Part shown: piece after piece, positions 31,390 to 34,513 of the stretch
Layout: each line of letters begins with the position of its first letter
Position numbering within the stretch: the stretch's first letter is position 1
Position numbers and translations under genes: made by a program
Notes under the pieces: generated by a model
What the model was told of the DNA's origin: nothing
The model's input: only the letters and a program-made list of their open reading frames with translations
Database searches by the model: none
DNA from: SIG78 sp045635745
Lineage (GTDB): Bacteria > Verrucomicrobiota > Lentisphaeria > Victivallales > Victivallaceae
Direction: 5' to 3'
DNA: 34,513 bases
NCBI GenBank assembly: GCA_045635745.1
Contig: JAZTWG010000016.1
Location: 1-34,513, forward strand

Positions 31390-31477
31390 AAGTTATTGAT
31401 CGTGAGCTTATCTCACAAAGGTGATATATAACTCAAATTTTTTGAAAACAGTCTTATGTTATTGGGCAGATACTTGT

Positions 31478-32320
31478 TTATTCCGACTTACAGTTTTTTG
31501 ATACCCAATGAGCCAGAGTTGAACTGGAACTGAAGCCCAAAACTTCAGCGAGGCGTTTGAATGGTATCCTGCCGTACAGTTCTTTATATTTTTCCCGGCG
31601 AATCGTATCAATATATTCTTTGGGGTTCATGCCGGTAAAGCGACGGAAAAGTCGTACAAAATGTACTTGCGAATATCCTGCCATATGTGCCATTTCGGCA
31701 ATGCGGCACCCGCAATTGAAATGCAAATATGCCACCACTTGCTTGATCGCAGCCCGGGAATTTTCTTCGCTTGTCAATTGCGGATTGTCAGAGGGACTGA
31801 TCAATTGATTCCCGATGGTTGAAAGTATCAGTGTAATGATTCCATTCAGCTCTGCCAGCAATGCCATCTGCTTTATTTCAGGCAGATTTTTCTGGAATTT
31901 ATCCCAACATTTTTCCAATGCGTCATACAGTTCCGAACGCTCCAGATAACCACGTTTAAGATAGGAATATCCGGTATTGCTGCAATAAGAAAAATTCCAC
32001 CGTATTTCTTCCGGCAAAAGAACCAGCCAGCAGTGCAAGCCTTCACTTTCATTGCCATAACCGAAAGTATGCTTCTCATTATGGTCGATAAACAGCATAG
32101 TGTTTTCAGAGATATGATAGAAAATGTCATTAAGGCGTTGGATAGTACTGCCGGTCATAACCAGCAATATTTCCCGGAAACTGTGTTGATCCTGATGTTG
32201 ATCCTGCCAGTCTTTAGCTTGGGAATCTAATTGAAAACCAGCAGATTCATGAAAAAATGAAGTTATAATTTTCCGCGGCTTGCGACTGAACAATAATTTG
32301 GCAATAAATTCTTCATGCAT
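31478..32320 (-). CDS. AraC-family transcriptional regulator
   Basis: A 280-residue regulator with an N-terminal cupin-like domain (about 40-115; HSFREILLVMTGS and LFIDHNEKHTF) and a C-terminal AraC helix-turn-helix pair (about 185-278). The first helix pair contains IAEMAHMAGYSQVHFVRLFRRF, followed by TGMNPKEYI; the second, LAEVLGFSSSSTLAHWVSK, is slightly shortened. It is divergent from the DegT-type aminotransferase gene, with a 136-bp gap full of inverted repeats that are probably its operators. It is only distantly similar to the AraC protein at 15208-16098, so the two clusters are likely controlled separately. Confidence 0.9.
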   Translation of the reverse strand: MHEEFIAKLLFSRKPRKIITSFFHESAGFQLDSQAKDWQDQHQDQHSFREILLVMTGSTIQRLNDIFYHISENTMLFIDHNEKHTFGYGNESEGLHCWLVLLPEEIRWNFSYCSNTGYSYLKRGYLERSELYDALEKCWDKFQKNLPEIKQMALLAELNGIITLILSTIGNQLISPSDNPQLTSEENSRAAIKQVVAYLHFNCGCRIAEMAHMAGYSQVHFVRLFRRFTGMNPKEYIDTIRREKYKELYGRIPFKRLAEVLGFSSSSTLAHWVSKNCKSE

Positions 32321-32366
32321 TTTTTTAACACCAAAATGATAGATTTTAGCAGTTGCGTTGAAACAT

Positions 32367-32419
32367 AAAATACTTGAAAATGAATTTTTTTCAAGTATTT
32401 TTTAAACAAAATTCATTTT
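32367..32419. promoter_or_regulatory. Two interlocked inverted repeats in the AraC/aminotransferase intergenic region
   Basis: AAAATACTTGAAAA (32367-32380) pairs with TTTTCAAGTATTTT (32388-32401), a perfect 14-bp inverted repeat. AAAATGAATTTT (32377-32388) is inverted again as AAAATTCATTTT (32408-32419). The two systems overlap, so binding of one site may exclude the other. A weak promoter (TTGAAA 32374-32379, TATTTT 32396-32401) lies inside. Confidence 0.65.
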
Positions 32420-32456
32420 TTTCAATAATTAAACTGCAGTAAAGGATCTAATTACT

Positions 32457-33674
32457 ATGGAACAGTTGGCAATTGCAGGTGGTTCAAAAATTTTCACCCA
32501 ACCGGCTCAGGTGCCGCCGTGGCCGCCGGTGTATCCGGAAACAGCCGAAAAACTCAAAGATATTTATTTGAGTCACCGCTGGTCATTCTACGGCAAGGAA
32601 GAGGTGGAGTTTAACAGTGCTTTTGCTGCTTACACTGGAGCGAAACACTGTATTATGATGGCCAATGGTACTGTAACTTTGGAACTTGCTTTGCGGGCGT
32701 TTGATATCGGCCCCGGTGATGAAGTGATCGTGCCGGCTCATACCTGGCTGGCTACCGGAGAAGCGGTCGTTTATACTGGTGCTACTCCGGTAGTGGTGGA
32801 TATTGAGCCGGATACACTTTGTATGGATCCTGATAAATTTGAACAGGCGATCACATCCCGCACCAAAGCAGTGATCCCGGTACACCTTTTCGGTTCAATG
32901 GCAGATATGGATCGTATTATGGATATTGCTCGCAAACATGATTTGCGGGTGATCGAAGATTGCGCTCATTCGCACGGTGGTGAATGGCGGGGTAAACATA
33001 CCGGAACATTTGGCGATATAGGCAGTTTCAGTTTTCAACAGAGCAAGATCATGGCTTCCGGCGAAGGTGGTGCGTGCATTACCAATGATGACGTTTTAGC
33101 AGATAAACTGGGACGTCTTTCCCATATAGGGTACCAATTTGGTTCCAAACAGGGGCAGAAAGGCACACCGCCGCCCATGGGGTTGATCTGCCACAATTAC
33201 CGGGTCACCGATTTTCAGGCAGCGATCCTTTCCAGCCAGCTTGCCCGTCTTAAAGAAGATACTTTACTGCGGCAGAAAAATGCGGAATATTTGCGGAAAA
33301 GACTCAACGCCATTCCCGGCATCCGGGTGCAGGCCCCCGGAAAACACGCTACTTTGCAAAGTTATTACATTTTTGCGATCATGGTCGATTCAGAGCATTT
33401 GCAGCCCGGGATCACCCGGCAGAATGTTTTGGAAGCTCTCCATGCCGAAGGGGTAACAGGAGTAGTCCTGGGCTGGGGGCAGCCTATGTACCGGCAGAAT
33501 CTTTGGAGTGTACCGACTGATAAATACCGCATCGAAAGCTGTGAAAATGCCGAAAAAATCGTTTGCAATGATCTGATGATGTGCATACTCCAATGGCTGA
33601 TGCTTCCGCAGAATGAATTGTCAATGGTGGCAGATGCATTTGAAAAGGTTATGGCTCATTATTACAAGGCATAA
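32457..33674 (+). CDS. DegT/DnrJ/EryC1/StrS-family PLP aminotransferase
   Basis: A 405-residue PLP enzyme. The N-terminal SHRWSFYGKEEVEF and CIMMANGTVTLELALRA are typical of sugar aminotransferases of this family. The cofactor lysine is Lys197 in SFQQSKIMASGEGGACIT, preceded by the DCAHSHGGEW motif. Length and motif order are normal. Members transfer an amino group to keto-sugars or act in the synthesis of aminocyclitols. AAAGGA lies 10 bases before the ATG. It is followed 14 bp later by an amidohydrolase-like gene. The substrate is not evident. Confidence 0.92.
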   Translation: MEQLAIAGGSKIFTQPAQVPPWPPVYPETAEKLKDIYLSHRWSFYGKEEVEFNSAFAAYTGAKHCIMMANGTVTLELALRAFDIGPGDEVIVPAHTWLATGEAVVYTGATPVVVDIEPDTLCMDPDKFEQAITSRTKAVIPVHLFGSMADMDRIMDIARKHDLRVIEDCAHSHGGEWRGKHTGTFGDIGSFSFQQSKIMASGEGGACITNDDVLADKLGRLSHIGYQFGSKQGQKGTPPPMGLICHNYRVTDFQAAILSSQLARLKEDTLLRQKNAEYLRKRLNAIPGIRVQAPGKHATLQSYYIFAIMVDSEHLQPGITRQNVLEALHAEGVTGVVLGWGQPMYRQNLWSVPTDKYRIESCENAEKIVCNDLMMCILQWLMLPQNELSMVADAFEKVMAHYYKA

Positions 33675-33688
33675 AAAGGACAAATATT

Positions 33689-34441
33689 ATGGAAGAAATG
33701 TTTTTCTTTGATGCAAACTGCCGTATTGGTAACGGTCCTTTCGGAGTACATCCCGGCGTAGACGGGTTATTGGCTGAAATGGATATTTTCGGTATAGATA
33801 AAGCCTTGGTACGTTGTAATGATGCCGATCAATTGAGCGTGCAGGCATTTAACCGCGAGATCAGCCGGATGGTCAAATCGGACTTATCCGGGCGTCTGAC
33901 CGGAGTGTGGTGTATCCTGCCCGAACAATGTCCTGAATTGCCGCCGCCGGAAGAGTTTTTTGCCCAAATGCGTGCCAATCGTATCGGGGCAATAACGTTA
34001 TTTCCCAAGGCTCACGGTTTTATGGCATCCAAACTTTCACTGGGGAAGATCCTCGGAGAGGCTGCTGAACGAAAGATCCCGGTCATGCTTTATAATTGTT
34101 ACCGGAATGAAGAGTTTGTTTACAATTTTTTAGCTGAATTCCCAAATTTGACTGCCATATTGAACGCCGGTAATAAATGGGGTACCGACCGTACTTTACG
34201 CCCGTTGCTTGAACATTATGAAAATGTATATCTGGAAACTTCCGGGTATTGGGTTCCGGAAGGCATCTGCGATCTGGCCGAAATTTATGGTGCAGAACGT
34301 TTGATTTACGGCAGCGGCTTTCCAACCTTTGACTACGGCAGCAGTATGCTGCAATTAAAATATTCCGGATTGCCGGATGAAGAAGTTCAAAAAATTGCCG
34401 GCAAAAATTTGCTGAATTTGCTGAAAGGAAGTGAATTATGA
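33689..34441 (+). CDS. Amidohydrolase-2-like TIM-barrel protein with altered metal ligands
   Basis: A 250-residue protein with the outline of the amidohydrolase-2 family: an N-terminal strand (FFDANCRIG), LAEMDIFGIDKALV, VYLETSGYW, then LIYGSGFPTFD and VQKIAGKNLLNLL. The expected first metal motif (DxHxH) is DANCRIG here, the mid-barrel His region is LYNCYRN, and the Asp of GSD-P is Gly (GSGFP). It may therefore have lost the metal site and work differently or only bind. AAGGAC lies about 8 bases before the ATG. It overlaps the next gene by 4 bases (ATGA). Confidence 0.8.
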   Translation: MEEMFFFDANCRIGNGPFGVHPGVDGLLAEMDIFGIDKALVRCNDADQLSVQAFNREISRMVKSDLSGRLTGVWCILPEQCPELPPPEEFFAQMRANRIGAITLFPKAHGFMASKLSLGKILGEAAERKIPVMLYNCYRNEEFVYNFLAEFPNLTAILNAGNKWGTDRTLRPLLEHYENVYLETSGYWVPEGICDLAEIYGAERLIYGSGFPTFDYGSSMLQLKYSGLPDEEVQKIAGKNLLNLLKGSEL

Positions 34442-34513
34442 CAATATGGCAACAGGAGACTCTTGCCCGGCTTTTCTGGCTCTCCGGCAAATCGCCCATT
34501 CCGATTTACGATA
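34438..34513 (+). CDS. Start of a further gene, cut by the window edge
   Basis: ATG at 34438-34440 overlaps the previous stop (ATGA), the usual sign of translational coupling. Only 25 codons are visible (MTIWQQETLARLFWLSGKSP, then IPIYD). The product is not identifiable; a second amidohydrolase-like protein is possible by position, which is inference. Confidence 0.6.
   Translation, partial: MTIWQQETLARLFWLSGKSPIPIYD

Overview
The window looks like a chromosomal segment of a Lentisphaerota/Victivallales-type gut bacterium. This is inferred from two pseudopilins carrying the FTLIELLVVIAIIAILAAM signature, three secreted DUF4838 proteins, a PF09820-type AAA-ATPase/nuclease, a ceramidase-like enzyme and a DUF4434 protein, together with moderate GC. 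No rRNA, tRNA or CRISPR array was seen.

Layout. (1) 1-2463: the tail of an unidentified gene, an AT-rich MBL-fold hydrolase, copy 1 of a ~260 bp direct repeat, a terminator and a broken tyrosine integrase. (2) 2720-5363: a GntR-HTH/LacI-sensor regulator convergent with a second MBL hydrolase. That hydrolase has a consensus-like promoter and a leader containing a ~165 bp imperfect palindrome. (3) 5444-10990, minus strand: a four-gene cluster read as GH28-like lipoprotein, pseudopilin, secreted DUF4838 protein, exported RNase Z-like MBL protein. (4) 11461-14935: an accessory patch with a sliding-clamp gene fragment, an AAA/PD-(D/E)XK protein, an unknown protein, copy 2 of the direct repeat and an excisionase-like HTH gene. 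(5) 15208-29985: an AraC regulator divergent from a long plus-strand cluster, namely pseudopilin, two tandem DUF4838 paralogues, a secreted CBM9-like/PHP protein, a GH78 alpha-L-rhamnosidase, a DUF4434 protein and a ceramidase-like hydrolase. (6) 29986-31322: debris made of an adhesin fragment, an inovirus Gp2-like replication protein fragment and a truncated sliding-clamp gene. (7) 31478-34513: a second AraC regulator divergent from a DegT-type aminotransferase and amidohydrolase-like genes.

How it may work together (inference). Clusters 3 and 5 look like two glycan-degradation loci for a rhamnose- and uronate-containing polysaccharide. GH28, GH78 and the GH67-like architecture of DUF4838 point that way. 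Secreted enzymes come first in the long cluster, and enzymes without signal peptides (GH78, DUF4434, ceramidase-like) come last. In both loci a pseudopilin gene lies immediately upstream of a DUF4838 gene, which suggests that the pilin serves export or surface display of that enzyme. This recurring pair is the strongest candidate for an undescribed system in the window. The other notable features are RNA-level: mutually exclusive hairpins at the start of one pilin gene, and the large palindromic leader of an MBL gene.
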